The notes below the pieces were generated by a model. It made no database searches, was not told the DNA's origin, and saw nothing but the letters and a program-made list of their open reading frames with translations. A stretch of DNA of 64,000 nucleotides from Deltaproteobacteria bacterium (GTDB taxonomy: Bacteria; Myxococcota; Kuafuiibacteriia; Kuafuiibacteriales; Kuafuiibacteriaceae), in contig JADJBV010000001.1 of NCBI GenBank assembly GCA_016703535.1, forward strand, positions 6,500,001-6,564,000, read 5' to 3'. Made by a program: the position numbers and the translations under genes. Within the stretch, counting starts at the first letter, position 1. Every line of letters starts with the position of its first letter. This document shows, one piece after another, positions 7,815-15,795 of the stretch.

Positions 7815-8846
7815 TCATGGGAAAAGGAGGATTTCGGCCACCGGCCGGATCATGGTGTCGAAGCGGATCTTGATCCCCTCGAAGTCATCGTTGATGTAGT
7901 TGAGGGCCTCGACCCGGTGGGTGGAGCGGGTGTAGTCGAGCTCGGGATCCACCACCCCGAACTCCTCGACCGCCAGATAACTCTCGACATCGACCGGGTG
8001 ACCCCGAAGCGCCGAAAACTTGGCCACCACCTTCACCACCTGCTCGAAGCGGCGGAAGAGATCTTGTTGGCTCGGATACGCATCGAAGACCGCCCGTTTT
8101 TTCTGTCGTTCCTCGAGGCTCAGCTCGATCCGGCGCCGATCCCCATCGAACCAGGGGTTGAAGCGCAGGGCACACAAGATCACGTATTCGTAGGCCGGGC
8201 ACTGGATGATCGGGATGGGTCTTCCTGTCTCTTGCCGCAACTTCTGCACCGCCCGGACCGTCATCAGGTGGGTCAGGTCGTGTTCGGGGTGCCCCCCTTG
8301 CCAAGCCAACAAGAAGACCCGATCCGGATCCGCCTCTCGGATCGCCCGCTCGACCCGCTCGGCCTCGACCATGAAGTAGTGCAAGGCAGCTTGCCGAAGT
8401 TGCCCGCCGGCCGCCACGTGGGTGAGGCGGCGGTAGTTTTCGATCTCGCTGCTGTCCAGGTCGCGCTTACGGTGGGGCTGGGCGCCCAAACGACGCATCG
8501 CCTCTGCGGCCTCGGCCATCCTGATCTTGGCGTAGGCTCGAGGGCTCTCGCCGGTGAGGGGCGCGAGGCCATCGCCGTTGGTCCACCAAACAAAGGTCCC
8601 GCAACGATCGTCGCCGACGATCCGGGCGATGATCCCGGCCAACACCGTCTCATCGTCTTGGTGCGCAAAGATGAAGAGGGGACGTCCCCCGGAGCGCAGG
8701 GCCCAGGCGCTGGACACGTCGCTGGGGTGAGGCGAAGGCGGGCTGGGGGGCTCGACGGCCGCCGCCGCGGGCGATTTCTTACTTTCGGCTGCAAGAACCA
8801 CGGGCGAGGCATGCTCCCAGATCCCGTACCGATTGGCACCCCGCAT
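7815..8846 (-). CDS. PIG-L family (LmbE-like) zinc-dependent N-deacetylase
   Basis: The 343-residue protein has the PIG-L metal motif as AHQDDE (usual form AHPDDE) at about residues 61-66, and the second metal/catalytic motif as GGHPEHDLTH. An unusually long, Ala/Pro/Ser-rich N-terminal extension of about 50 residues precedes the domain. Family members remove acetyl groups from GlcNAc-type substrates, as in GPI, mycothiol or bacillithiol synthesis and antibiotic pathways; neighbours do not reveal the substrate. The start faces the START-like gene across about 25 bases, so promoters must overlap. Confidence 0.8.
   Translation of the reverse strand: MRGANRYGIWEHASPVVLAAESKKSPAAAAVEPPSPPSPHPSDVSSAWALRSGGRPLFIFAHQDDETVLAGIIARIVGDDRCGTFVWWTNGDGLAPLTGESPRAYAKIRMAEAAEAMRRLGAQPHRKRDLDSSEIENYRRLTHVAAGGQLRQAALHYFMVEAERVERAIREADPDRVFLLAWQGGHPEHDLTHLMTVRAVQKLRQETGRPIPIIQCPAYEYVILCALRFNPWFDGDRRRIELSLEERQKKRAVFDAYPSQQDLFRRFEQVVKVVAKFSALRGHPVDVESYLAVEEFGVVDPELDYTRSTHRVEALNYINDDFEGIKIRFDTMIRPVAEILLFP
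8381..8394. repeat. Dispersed palindrome copy (GCAAG-GCAG-CTTGC)
   Basis: Perfect 5-bp arms, inside the PIG-L gene. One of the seven perfect copies of GCAAG-N4-CTTGC. Confidence 0.55.
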
Positions 8847-8871
8847 TGTTTGCCCCTACCTTGGAGCTTCG

Positions 8872-9615
8872 ATGTTCCTGCGCACCGCGTCCCTCTTGGC
8901 CCTTTTGCTGTTCGCGCCCCGCCCCGCCCAAGCCGCGGCCTGGGAGCCGATCACTCAGGAGGATGGGATCACCGTGTGGCAACGAGCGGTCCCCGGCACC
9001 TCCTTGGTCGAGTTCCGGGGCAAAGGCCGGGTCGGCGCCCACGTGAAGAAGATCCTCGCCGTTTTGCATGACACCCACCGGAAGACCGAGTGGATGCAAA
9101 ACTGCGTGGAAAGCACCCGGCTCAAGAAGCTCGGGCCCGGTCAGTCGATCATGTACAACCGGACCGGGAGCACCGTGCCCCTGGTGGCGGATCGGGACGT
9201 GGTCCTCGAGTCGGCGGTGACCATCTGGCGCGAGAAGGGCCAGGTGAAGGTCGAAGTATGGAACGTCGACGACCCCGCCAAGCCGCCGGTGGACGGGGTG
9301 GTCCGGATGCCCCGCCTCCAGGCGACCTGGACTTTGGTGGCGTTGGATCAGGGTAATACTGAAATCACCTACCAGGTGCAGGCCGATCCGGGCGGGGCCC
9401 TGCCGGCCTGGGTGGTGAACCTGGTCGCCAAGAAGATCCCGCTGCACACGATCCAGAACCTCCGGAAACAAGTGGTGAAATCGGGCTACGACCAAGACCT
9501 GGCCTATGTCGACGGCGCCTTCCCCTGGGACGGCTTCCTCTTTTCGGAGGAGGGACCCGCCCTACAAGCCGGCCCGGACCCTAGTCAAATCCCTGCATCC
9601 ACCCGGGATATGTGA
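8872..9615 (+). CDS. Secreted START-like lipid-binding domain protein
   Basis: The 247-residue protein starts with a clear signal peptide (FLRTASLLALLLFAPRPAQA, cleavage after AQA). The mature part matches START/SRPBCC-like helix-grip proteins: WEPITQEDGITVWQR at the beginning, then FRGKGRVGAHVKKILAVL, DREVV-like VADRDVVLES, and a long C-terminal helix region (NLVAKKIPLHTIQNLRKQV). Such proteins bind lipids or hydrophobic ligands, here in the periplasm. The ATG at 8872 follows GGAG; a longer frame from 8833 would overlap the divergent deacetylase and hide the signal peptide. A rho-independent terminator follows. Confidence 0.8.
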   Translation: MFLRTASLLALLLFAPRPAQAAAWEPITQEDGITVWQRAVPGTSLVEFRGKGRVGAHVKKILAVLHDTHRKTEWMQNCVESTRLKKLGPGQSIMYNRTGSTVPLVADRDVVLESAVTIWREKGQVKVEVWNVDDPAKPPVDGVVRMPRLQATWTLVALDQGNTEITYQVQADPGGALPAWVVNLVAKKIPLHTIQNLRKQVVKSGYDQDLAYVDGAFPWDGFLFSEEGPALQAGPDPSQIPASTRDM

Positions 9616-9639
9616 CTTTTTCTCGCACCATGTCCCACA

Positions 9640-9677
9640 TTACCGCCGATACCTCACAGTGGGCGGTAAGATTTTTT
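9640..9677 (+). terminator. Rho-independent terminator after the START-like gene
   Basis: Arms TTACCGCC (9640-9647) and GGCGGTAA (9662-9669) enclose a 14-base loop and are followed by GA and six Ts (9672-9677). It lies 24 bases after the stop codon. Its T-tract runs directly into the apparent TTG start of the next gene. Confidence 0.75.
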
Positions 9678-11658
9678 GAGGCAACAGAGCATCGCCACCC
9701 GATCCATTCGGAGGACTCAGCGGGTCCAGCGGCCCCCGCTGCGCTCATCTTCGCCGGAGATCTCGGCGCTGCAGATCTTCATCTTTCGGCTCGACGCCTT
9801 CGTGGGCACCGAGTTGTTCGGCGCCGAAGGTCAGATCACCGTGGGCCGCAGTGGTCGAGCGGGCCTGCGCCTCGACGGCGACACGGTCTCGCGCCTGCAC
9901 TGCCGACTCACCATCGAAGGTGATCGGATCACCGTCGAAGATCTGGGGAGCGGCAACGGCACCCTGGTCAACCGAGAGCGGATCTCGGGACGGCGCAACG
10001 TCACCAGCCTCGACACCATCACCCTCGGCAACTTCACCCTCAAGGTCCGGGCCCTCTTCGCCGAACAGAAGGGCCCCGTCGAAGCGCCCGCGGCCGAACC
10101 CACCACCCGGATCGAAGCGATCCTCTCGAGCGGCGGCACCGAAGAGCTGCCGATCGATCTGGAAGGCCAGGTCGACGAACGGCTCTACGCCGACGCGGTG
10201 CGACGCCAGAGCAACATCGCTCAAGCTGCTTCCCCCGGGCCGACCGTGCGGATGAAGGAGCAGATCCAAGACGACTCGACAATGATGTCGCCCGACGAGG
10301 TCTCGTCTTCGTCCACCTCGGGCGCCGCCGAGCTCGATCCCGAGGTCGAAGCACGGCTCAAAGATCTGGACGATCTGATCGCCTCCTTGGACGCGCGCCA
10401 AGGTCGTCGCCAGTCCTCGATGGTGCCGTGGAAGAGCGACACCAACAGCACCGCTGACACCACCGCCCGGGAAGGGAAAAAGAAGCTCAGCACCAAAGAG
10501 TTCGCTCGGGACCTGGCTTCGCGCCTGGCCTTGGACGGTGAACTGCTGCCCAACGCGCCCAAAGCGGCGATCAAAAAAGAGCGCACCGCCGACATCATCC
10601 CCTTGGCCAGCCGCCGTCCGGGGACCGCCAAGCCGACCGCCCGGGCCGCGACGACCGCCTTCGTCTTGATCCCCAAGTCCCAGCTCGACGGTCCTGAGAC
10701 CGACCTGCTCGACAACGCCTTGGCCCTGCCGCCGACGCCGATGCCGGTGGTTTTGCCGAGGGAGACCTTCATCGAAGAGCCGCCCCACCCGCGGCCCGCC
10801 AAACGTCGGGGCCAAGAAGCCCGGTTGTTGACCCCCAGCGCCATGAAGGTGGACGTCGCGCCCCTCAAGGCCCGGGGTGGCGTGCCCGAGGACTCGTCCC
10901 TGGACGACGTCTGGTCGAGCCGCGCCGGCGAAGAGCGCCCCTCCTCGCCGCCCGCCCCAAGTTCGGTGGCCATCAAACAGACCGTGGCGCCCGTGACCCG
11001 GGGTCAGATCCGGGTCGAGCCGGTGCGGCCGACGCCGCCGGCGGCCAAGACCAACACCAAAGCGCCGCCCGCCCCTCCGCCGGCGGCCAAAACCAACACC
11101 AAGGCGCCGCCCCCCGCGGCCCGCACCCAGGCCAAGGGTCAGGCCCCGGTCCAGCCGCCGCCTTTGCCCCAGAACCCGCCCCCCTTGCCTCGCCCGGCCA
11201 CCGCGGTGCGACCGACCAGCCGCATCGACGACTTCGATCGTTCGGCGCCGGCCTACGACGGCATCGAGATCTCGGCCCGGGCCGGGGGGAAAGTCGTCGA
11301 CGTCTCCATCCTCAAGGGGCCGGGCGATCAGTACATCCTCGGGCACTCGACCCCTCAGGGATCGATCGCCCCGGCCAAAGCGCACTTGGGTCTCAGATTG
11401 GTCCGCATCAACGCGGATCGGACGGTCGACCTGGTGTTCCCCCGTGACGTCGGTGGGCACCTGTTCCGCGGCTCGTCGACGGTGATGTTCAGCGAGCTGA
11501 CCGAAGGGCGGAAGTACTCCTGCCTGCGGCTCGAGACCCAGGATATCGCGACGATCATCTTGGGTGAGGGCCGGCAATGCGTGACCTACCACCTCCGATT
11601 CCTGAAACGGGCCGGCTCGATGCTCAAGGCCCTGAAGCGCAGCGGGCGTTCCGACTGA
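9676..11658 (+). CDS. FHA domain protein with long disordered linker and conserved C-terminal domain
   Basis: The 660-residue protein has an N-terminal FHA domain (about residues 33-108) with the phosphothreonine-binding signature ITVGRSG, SRLHCRL and GSGNGTLVN. A long Pro/Ala/Lys-rich linker (about 130-510) includes two copies of a PPAAKTNTKAPP-type repeat. The C-terminal part (about 525-655) is a folded beta-rich domain (VVDVSILKGPGDQYILG) of a type seen in myxobacterial FHA proteins. FHA domains read Ser/Thr-kinase phosphorylation; the partner is unknown. The start is uncertain: TTG at 9676 abuts a terminator and has no SD, while an in-frame CTG at about 9769, just before the first FHA strand, follows GGAG. 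Confidence 0.8.
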   Translation: MRQQSIATRSIRRTQRVQRPPLRSSSPEISALQIFIFRLDAFVGTELFGAEGQITVGRSGRAGLRLDGDTVSRLHCRLTIEGDRITVEDLGSGNGTLVNRERISGRRNVTSLDTITLGNFTLKVRALFAEQKGPVEAPAAEPTTRIEAILSSGGTEELPIDLEGQVDERLYADAVRRQSNIAQAASPGPTVRMKEQIQDDSTMMSPDEVSSSSTSGAAELDPEVEARLKDLDDLIASLDARQGRRQSSMVPWKSDTNSTADTTAREGKKKLSTKEFARDLASRLALDGELLPNAPKAAIKKERTADIIPLASRRPGTAKPTARAATTAFVLIPKSQLDGPETDLLDNALALPPTPMPVVLPRETFIEEPPHPRPAKRRGQEARLLTPSAMKVDVAPLKARGGVPEDSSLDDVWSSRAGEERPSSPPAPSSVAIKQTVAPVTRGQIRVEPVRPTPPAAKTNTKAPPAPPPAAKTNTKAPPPAARTQAKGQAPVQPPPLPQNPPPLPRPATAVRPTSRIDDFDRSAPAYDGIEISARAGGKVVDVSILKGPGDQYILGHSTPQGSIAPAKAHLGLRLVRINADRTVDLVFPRDVGGHLFRGSSTVMFSELTEGRKYSCLRLETQDIATIILGEGRQCVTYHLRFLKRAGSMLKALKRSGRSD

Positions 11659-11700
11659 GTGGAACTAAGGCGATCGTGGGGTTTCGCAACGGGTCTTGTA

Positions 11701-11712
11701 CACCCCGGGGTG
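11701..11712. promoter_or_regulatory. 12-bp perfect palindrome CACCCCGGGGTG upstream of the PilZ gene
   Basis: A perfect 12-bp palindrome, preceded by TA, 76 bases before the PilZ start. The same 12-mer occurs at 24264-24275 in another intergenic region. It may be a regulator-binding site; the role is unproven. Confidence 0.35.
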
Positions 11713-11788
11713 CGGCCCTAGGATGGCGCTCCCTCGAACGCTCGCCACTCCAGTACAAGGGAGCGCGACGCGAGGAGGCAAAGCTCCG

Positions 11789-12193
11789 ATGACAGCCGCT
11801 GACGACGCAAAGAAGAAGGCGGAGATTGCCGCCAAGCAACAGCAGTACCCGTTCCACAAGCGGTTCTTGCGCAAGCCCGTCGAGATCCGGGTCGAGGTGG
11901 AGCGTTTCCAAGAAGGCTTGGCCAGCTCGAGCGTAAACATGAGCCCGAGCGGGATCTGCTTCGAGCTCGCCGAACCCCTCGAAGAGAACGAACGCTTCCG
12001 CGTGTTGCTCTACATCCCGCGGGGCAAAGAGGTGGAGATCCTCAAGGTCAGCGCTCGCATGGTCTGGATGGAGTCCCGAGACAACGGGATGTTCCGGGTC
12101 GGCGCGGCTTTCGAGCAGTTCGCCCCTGGCGACGAACGCCGGGTCAAGGCCTGGCTCCTCGAGCTCGGCGAAAACTCCGGCAAAGAGAAGTAG
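11789..12193 (+). CDS. PilZ domain protein
   Basis: The 134-residue protein is a single PilZ domain after a basic helical N-terminus (KKKAEIAAKQQQ). The c-di-GMP motifs are recognisable as RFLRKPVEIRV (RxxxR-like) and NMSPSGICFEL ((D/N)xSxxG). The fold continues with VLLYIPRGKEVEILKVSARMVWM and FRVGAAFEQF. It is probably a cytosolic c-di-GMP-binding adaptor, though many myxobacterial PilZ proteins have weakened ligand motifs. The ATG at 11789 follows GAGGAGG; the frame upstream has no SD. Its 3' end overlaps the convergent protease gene by 50 bases. Confidence 0.85.
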   Translation: MTAADDAKKKAEIAAKQQQYPFHKRFLRKPVEIRVEVERFQEGLASSSVNMSPSGICFELAEPLEENERFRVLLYIPRGKEVEILKVSARMVWMESRDNGMFRVGAAFEQFAPGDERRVKAWLLELGENSGKEK

Positions 12194-13115
12194 CCGCACC
12201 CCGGCCCGCCAAGATCGCGACGCCCATCAGCCCCCAAAAACTCGATCCCTTGGTCGCCCGCGGCGGGCAACGGCAGCCCGTGGCTTCTTCCTCAGGCCTG
12301 GGCGTCGGCATCGGCGTCGGCAAGGCGGTGATGCGCGCTTGATCCACGGAGGTGATGGTCTCGCCGCCGCCAGCGCTGATCCGAGAGCGGAGACACAAGG
12401 CCTGGGGATCGAACACCAGGTCGCCGCTCCCCGAGGACGCCAGTCCGATCAAACGAGCCTCGGCATCGAACACCGGTGATCCCGAGCTGCCGGCGTAGAG
12501 ATCCAGGGTCGCCGAAAAGTGATGGGCCTCGACGGCGAGGACCTCACCGCCCCGATCGACCTTGAGCGGCAGACCCAGCGGGTGCCCGATCGCCACCACC
12601 CCATCCCCCACGGCGGGCGGGACCCCAAAGGCCAACGGGTCGAGCCCGGTGATCTCAGGCGTAAGTTCGATCCGCGCCAGATCCCGTTCGGCGTCGAGTC
12701 CGATCACCTGCAGGCATCGGTGCCGGGTCGATTCGGCGTTGCCCAAGGCGTGGCCCCGCACCACCCAAAGCCCCTCACACCCGAGCTCCAGACAGTGGGC
12801 GGCGGTCAAGACCGTCCGGGCGTCCAACAACACGCCGGTGCAGTCCACCACCGAACTCTGATCCCGAAAGGGCTCATCGCTGCACAGCTGAGGTTCGCGT
12901 TCGCCGAGGGTGGGGCCGAGGTCCGCCCCGAGAGGCTCCAAGGTCGAGCTCCGGGACAAGGCCACGGTGCGGGCCAGCCCCAAGCTGCGCCACGGCTCGG
13001 GTGCGGCCTCGAGTTCGGTTCGATCGTCGAGGCCGTAGATCAGGCCCCGTTCGGTCGTGCTCCACGGTTCGGGCCCGCAGGCGACGCCCAAAAAGAGGAG
13101 CCCGATCCACCTCAT
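12144..13115 (-). CDS. Secreted trypsin-like serine protease with degenerate MYXO-CTERM-like tail
   Basis: The 323-residue protein has an N-terminal signal (MRWIGLLFLGVACGPEP, lipobox-like VAC). The S1 triad is present: His in LTAAHC, Asp in AERDLARIEL, Ser in AGSSGSPVF. The C-terminus has TGCRCPP, a short hydrophobic run (FWGLMGVAIL) and an Arg cluster (SFRRARGARP), the order seen in MYXO-CTERM sorting tags, though the helix is short. The ATG overlaps the stop of the upstream protease gene (ATGA), so the pair is translationally coupled. The last 50 bases are antisense to the 3' end of the PilZ gene. Confidence 0.8.
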   Translation of the reverse strand: MRWIGLLFLGVACGPEPWSTTERGLIYGLDDRTELEAAPEPWRSLGLARTVALSRSSTLEPLGADLGPTLGEREPQLCSDEPFRDQSSVVDCTGVLLDARTVLTAAHCLELGCEGLWVVRGHALGNAESTRHRCLQVIGLDAERDLARIELTPEITGLDPLAFGVPPAVGDGVVAIGHPLGLPLKVDRGGEVLAVEAHHFSATLDLYAGSSGSPVFDAEARLIGLASSGSGDLVFDPQALCLRSRISAGGGETITSVDQARITALPTPMPTPRPEEEATGCRCPPRATKGSSFWGLMGVAILAGRGAATSLCRSFRRARGARP

Positions 13116-14257
13116 TGACAGTTGTGGTCGAAGTGACTGCTCGGATAACTGCCGATCCAGCTGCAGAGGGCGTCGCTCATGCCGCTGCGCATCCGGGCCG
13201 CGGTGTTGAAGAGCGAGTTGGAGGCCGAGACGACGCCGACGACGTAGCGGTTGTTGTTGGTGAAGCGATAGAGCGGGCCGCCGCTGTTGCCCTTCTCCCA
13301 GTCGACGTGGGTCAAGAGTTCGTCGCCGGTGACGAAGAGCAGCGGGCCATAACCGTGGTAGAGGTAGCCGCCGCAGAGGCCATCTTCCCGCGGTGAAGCC
13401 GCGCACTCGTAGGAGTGACCGGGATAACCGTTGATGTTCACGTTCATGCCCAACAGGGTGAAGGCGTCGTAAGCCGTGAAGCCCAACCAGCCCGGGCTGT
13501 AGCTCTGATCGTCGAGCACCAAGAGGGCGTAGTCGTAGCGCCGGCTCTCCTCGTTGATCCAGCCGTTGGGCAACACCCAAGCGACCACCGAACGTTTGCC
13601 GCCGTTGGGGGTGTTGCTTTCGCCGTTGCCGGAGCCGTTTTGGCCGAAGACCACCCGGAGTTCGGAGCGGGTTTTGGTAAAGGCACCGTCGCGATAGAGG
13701 CAGTGGCCAGCGGTCAAGACGTGGCGAGGGCCGATGGCGGCGCCGCTACAAAAGTGGGTCGTGCCGTTGGGGCTGGAGCGGATCGCCACGTGGGCCCGAG
13801 CGGGATAGCTGGTGGTGTTGCTCCACCGGGTGCGATCGTCCCCGTTGAAGATGTCTTTGTCTTGTTGGTCCCCCACTTCACCCGTGGTGGGCGGCGATTC
13901 GCCCGGGAAAAAGCCGACCCCTTGCCGGAGGACCGAAAGATCGATCACCCGATCGGTGCGAAGAAAGAGCTGGCCTTGATCGTCGACGAACACCGGATGA
14001 TCACCTTCGTCGGGGACCCGGTCCAAAGTCCCCGCGGCGGAGGGATCGGCGACCAGTTGGCCGGGCGCCAGCTCCAACACCTCACTTTCGTAGCCTTCCC
14101 GTTCGATCACCGGGCGTGCACCGACCAGCGCCCACTCACCATCGTGGGGGCGTTCGGCACCGAGTTGACTGCGTGACTCACCTTGAGGCTCTACGGCGCC
14201 GCCGCAGGCCCAAAGGAAGACCAAGGAGGAGACAACAATTGGGGGGCACGACTTCAT
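13112..14257 (-). CDS. Secreted trypsin-like/V8-like serine protease lipoprotein
   Basis: The 381-residue protein has a signal peptide with lipobox FLWAC. A propeptide-like region of about 120 residues precedes the protease domain. The triad is visible: His in LTAGHC, Asp in YDYALLVL, Ser in KGNSGGPLY. The domain is closest to the V8/glutamyl endopeptidase-like S1 group (SGAAIGPRHVLTAGHC, GYPGH). Several Cys pairs suggest disulfides in the periplasm or outside. It is the first gene of a two-protease operon and ends in a 4-base ATGA overlap with the next. Confidence 0.85.
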   Translation of the reverse strand: MKSCPPIVVSSLVFLWACGGAVEPQGESRSQLGAERPHDGEWALVGARPVIEREGYESEVLELAPGQLVADPSAAGTLDRVPDEGDHPVFVDDQGQLFLRTDRVIDLSVLRQGVGFFPGESPPTTGEVGDQQDKDIFNGDDRTRWSNTTSYPARAHVAIRSSPNGTTHFCSGAAIGPRHVLTAGHCLYRDGAFTKTRSELRVVFGQNGSGNGESNTPNGGKRSVVAWVLPNGWINEESRRYDYALLVLDDQSYSPGWLGFTAYDAFTLLGMNVNINGYPGHSYECAASPREDGLCGGYLYHGYGPLLFVTGDELLTHVDWEKGNSGGPLYRFTNNNRYVVGVVSASNSLFNTAARMRSGMSDALCSWIGSYPSSHFDHNCQ

Positions 14258-14340
14258 GAGCTGGCATCCTAAAGATCAAAGAATGTCCATGCATCTGGGG
14301 TACTTTCGTCGCGCTCGGGACCTCCGTGTCTCATGGGGGT

Positions 14341-14374
14341 CTTGGGGGCCCGGTCCGGCAAAGCCGGCCCACCC
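14341..14374. repeat. 34-base direct repeat, copy 1
   Basis: This unit and 14420-14453 agree except for one base. Each carries an internal hairpin, CCGGC-AAA-GCCGG, so it resembles a small REP-like element. Confidence 0.6.
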
Positions 14375-14419
14375 CTCTACGCCCCCAGGGGCGGGCTGCG
14401 CGCCTCCGGCTTGCCAGAT

Positions 14420-14453
14420 CTTGGGGGCCCAGTCCGGCAAAGCCGGCCCACCC
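14420..14453. repeat. 34-base direct repeat, copy 2
   Basis: Second copy of the 14341-14374 unit, 79 bases on, with the same CCGGC-AAA-GCCGG hairpin and one substitution. Confidence 0.6.
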
Positions 14454-14759
14454 ATCTTCGCGCCCGTCGCTCGCCTTGCCGGAACCTCGGGACCCCGGCT
14501 CTTTTGGATCTGTCCTGGTTTCCTAACTTCCCAAGCGGATCAGCAGCCCGCGCACCGGGCACGACCTTGCCCACCCACACATGCCTGGCCCACGCGGGCG
14601 TGGAGACCGCTGAGGAATGCAGGAACCCAGGAGCCTGAGGAACTGGGCTACCGGCGCCGCCCCGAAGCCGGGACGAGGCATCGATTCATCAGTTTTTTGG
14701 GTGGGTGGGAATGGAACTTCCGAATGGTCGATGGATCCTTCGGTGCCTAAGCCAAAGGG

Positions 14760-15731
14760 ATGGATATGGCTTCGGTGGGCAGCCCGCTGCTCTGGGTTGG
14801 GTTTTTACTCTTCGTGTTCGCCATGTTGGCCCTGGATCTGGGCGTCTTTCATCGCAGCGCCCACGCGGTCGGGTTCCGTGAGGCCCTGGGTTGGAGCGCG
14901 GCCTGGATCAGCCTCGCCGGGGTGTTCGCCTTGGGCGTTTGGTTCTACTTCGGCGCTCAACCGGCCTTGGAGTTCACCACCGGATACCTGATCGAGAAGG
15001 CCCTCTCGATCGACAACATCTTCGTCTTTGTCGTGATCTTCTCGGCCCTCTCGATCCCCAGCCAGTTTCAACACCGGGTCTTGTTTTGGGGGATCTTGAG
15101 CGCCCTGGTCTTGCGGGCGGGCATGATCGTCGCGGGCGCCGCGCTGCTCGAGCGTTTCCACTTCCTGATCTACGTGTTCGGCGCCTTCCTGATCTTCACC
15201 GGCGTCAAGCTCTACGTCGGGCGGAACAAAGAGGAGCGGCCCGAAGATGGGCGCTTCTTGCGTTGGGTGCGGCGGGTGGTCCCGTCGACGGACAAACTCG
15301 ACGGCCCCCACTTCTTCACTCGGATCGACGGCCGTCGGCTGGCGACGCCGCTGTTTTTGGCGCTGGTGTTGGTGGAGTTGACCGACGTGGTCTTCGCCCT
15401 CGACTCGATCCCGGCGATCTTCGCGGTCACCCGAGATCCATTTTTGATCTTCACCTCCAACATCTTCGCGATCCTGGGTCTCCGCTCCCTGTTTTTTGTG
15501 GTCGCGGGCATGTTGCACCGCTTCACCTATCTCAAGGTGGGCTTGGCCGCGGTGTTGGTCTTTGTGGGCACCAAGATGTTGGTGGTGGACTGGATCAAGG
15601 TCCCGCCCCTGGTCTCCTTGCTGGTGATCGTGCTGCTGATCGGTGGTTCTGTCGCCGCCTCGACCTGGAGGCCGAAGGTGAAGGCACCTGACGACGCTCC
15701 CAAGCCTGGAGCACCAGTGGTCGAAGCCTGA
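14760..15731 (+). CDS. TerC family integral membrane protein (Alx-like, probable metal exporter)
   Basis: The 323-residue protein has about nine membrane segments and the two TerC signature sites: SIDNIFVFVVIFSAL and ELTDVVFALDSIPAIFAV, whose acidic residues form the metal path. Relatives such as Alx and MeeY export Mn2+, including loading of secreted enzymes; others are linked to tellurite resistance. The C-terminus is a short Pro/Lys/Ala-rich cytosolic tail. Two starts are possible (ATG at 14760 or ATG at 14766, after AAGGG). It is monocistronic, convergent with the next gene. Confidence 0.88.
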   Translation: MDMASVGSPLLWVGFLLFVFAMLALDLGVFHRSAHAVGFREALGWSAAWISLAGVFALGVWFYFGAQPALEFTTGYLIEKALSIDNIFVFVVIFSALSIPSQFQHRVLFWGILSALVLRAGMIVAGAALLERFHFLIYVFGAFLIFTGVKLYVGRNKEERPEDGRFLRWVRRVVPSTDKLDGPHFFTRIDGRRLATPLFLALVLVELTDVVFALDSIPAIFAVTRDPFLIFTSNIFAILGLRSLFFVVAGMLHRFTYLKVGLAAVLVFVGTKMLVVDWIKVPPLVSLLVIVLLIGGSVAASTWRPKVKAPDDAPKPGAPVVEA

Positions 15732-15795
15732 GGCGCGGACTACTGAGGAGGCGCCTCGTGGTCCCCCAGCCAGCTCCCGATCTGGTGGAAGCCCC

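Larger units (their letters stand above)
14258..14759. other. 502-base non-coding region with paired direct repeats
   Basis: No credible gene: open frames here have no start signal and are built on the repeats. It holds the two 34-base repeats listed separately and the promoters for the divergent protease and TerC genes. I looked for a yybP-ykoY manganese riboswitch, common upstream of TerC-type genes, and did not find its conserved elements. Confidence 0.6.

Noticed and set aside
9745..11592. 615-residue minus-strand frame opposite the FHA gene
   Set aside because: Compositional shadow; the plus strand has the FHA motifs.
14256..14750. 164-residue frame upstream of TerC
   Set aside because: Encoded mostly by the 34-base repeats, no SD, no domain.
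14617..14759. yybP-ykoY (Mn) riboswitch before TerC
   Set aside because: The conserved GGGGAGUAG-type element and paired stems are not visible.
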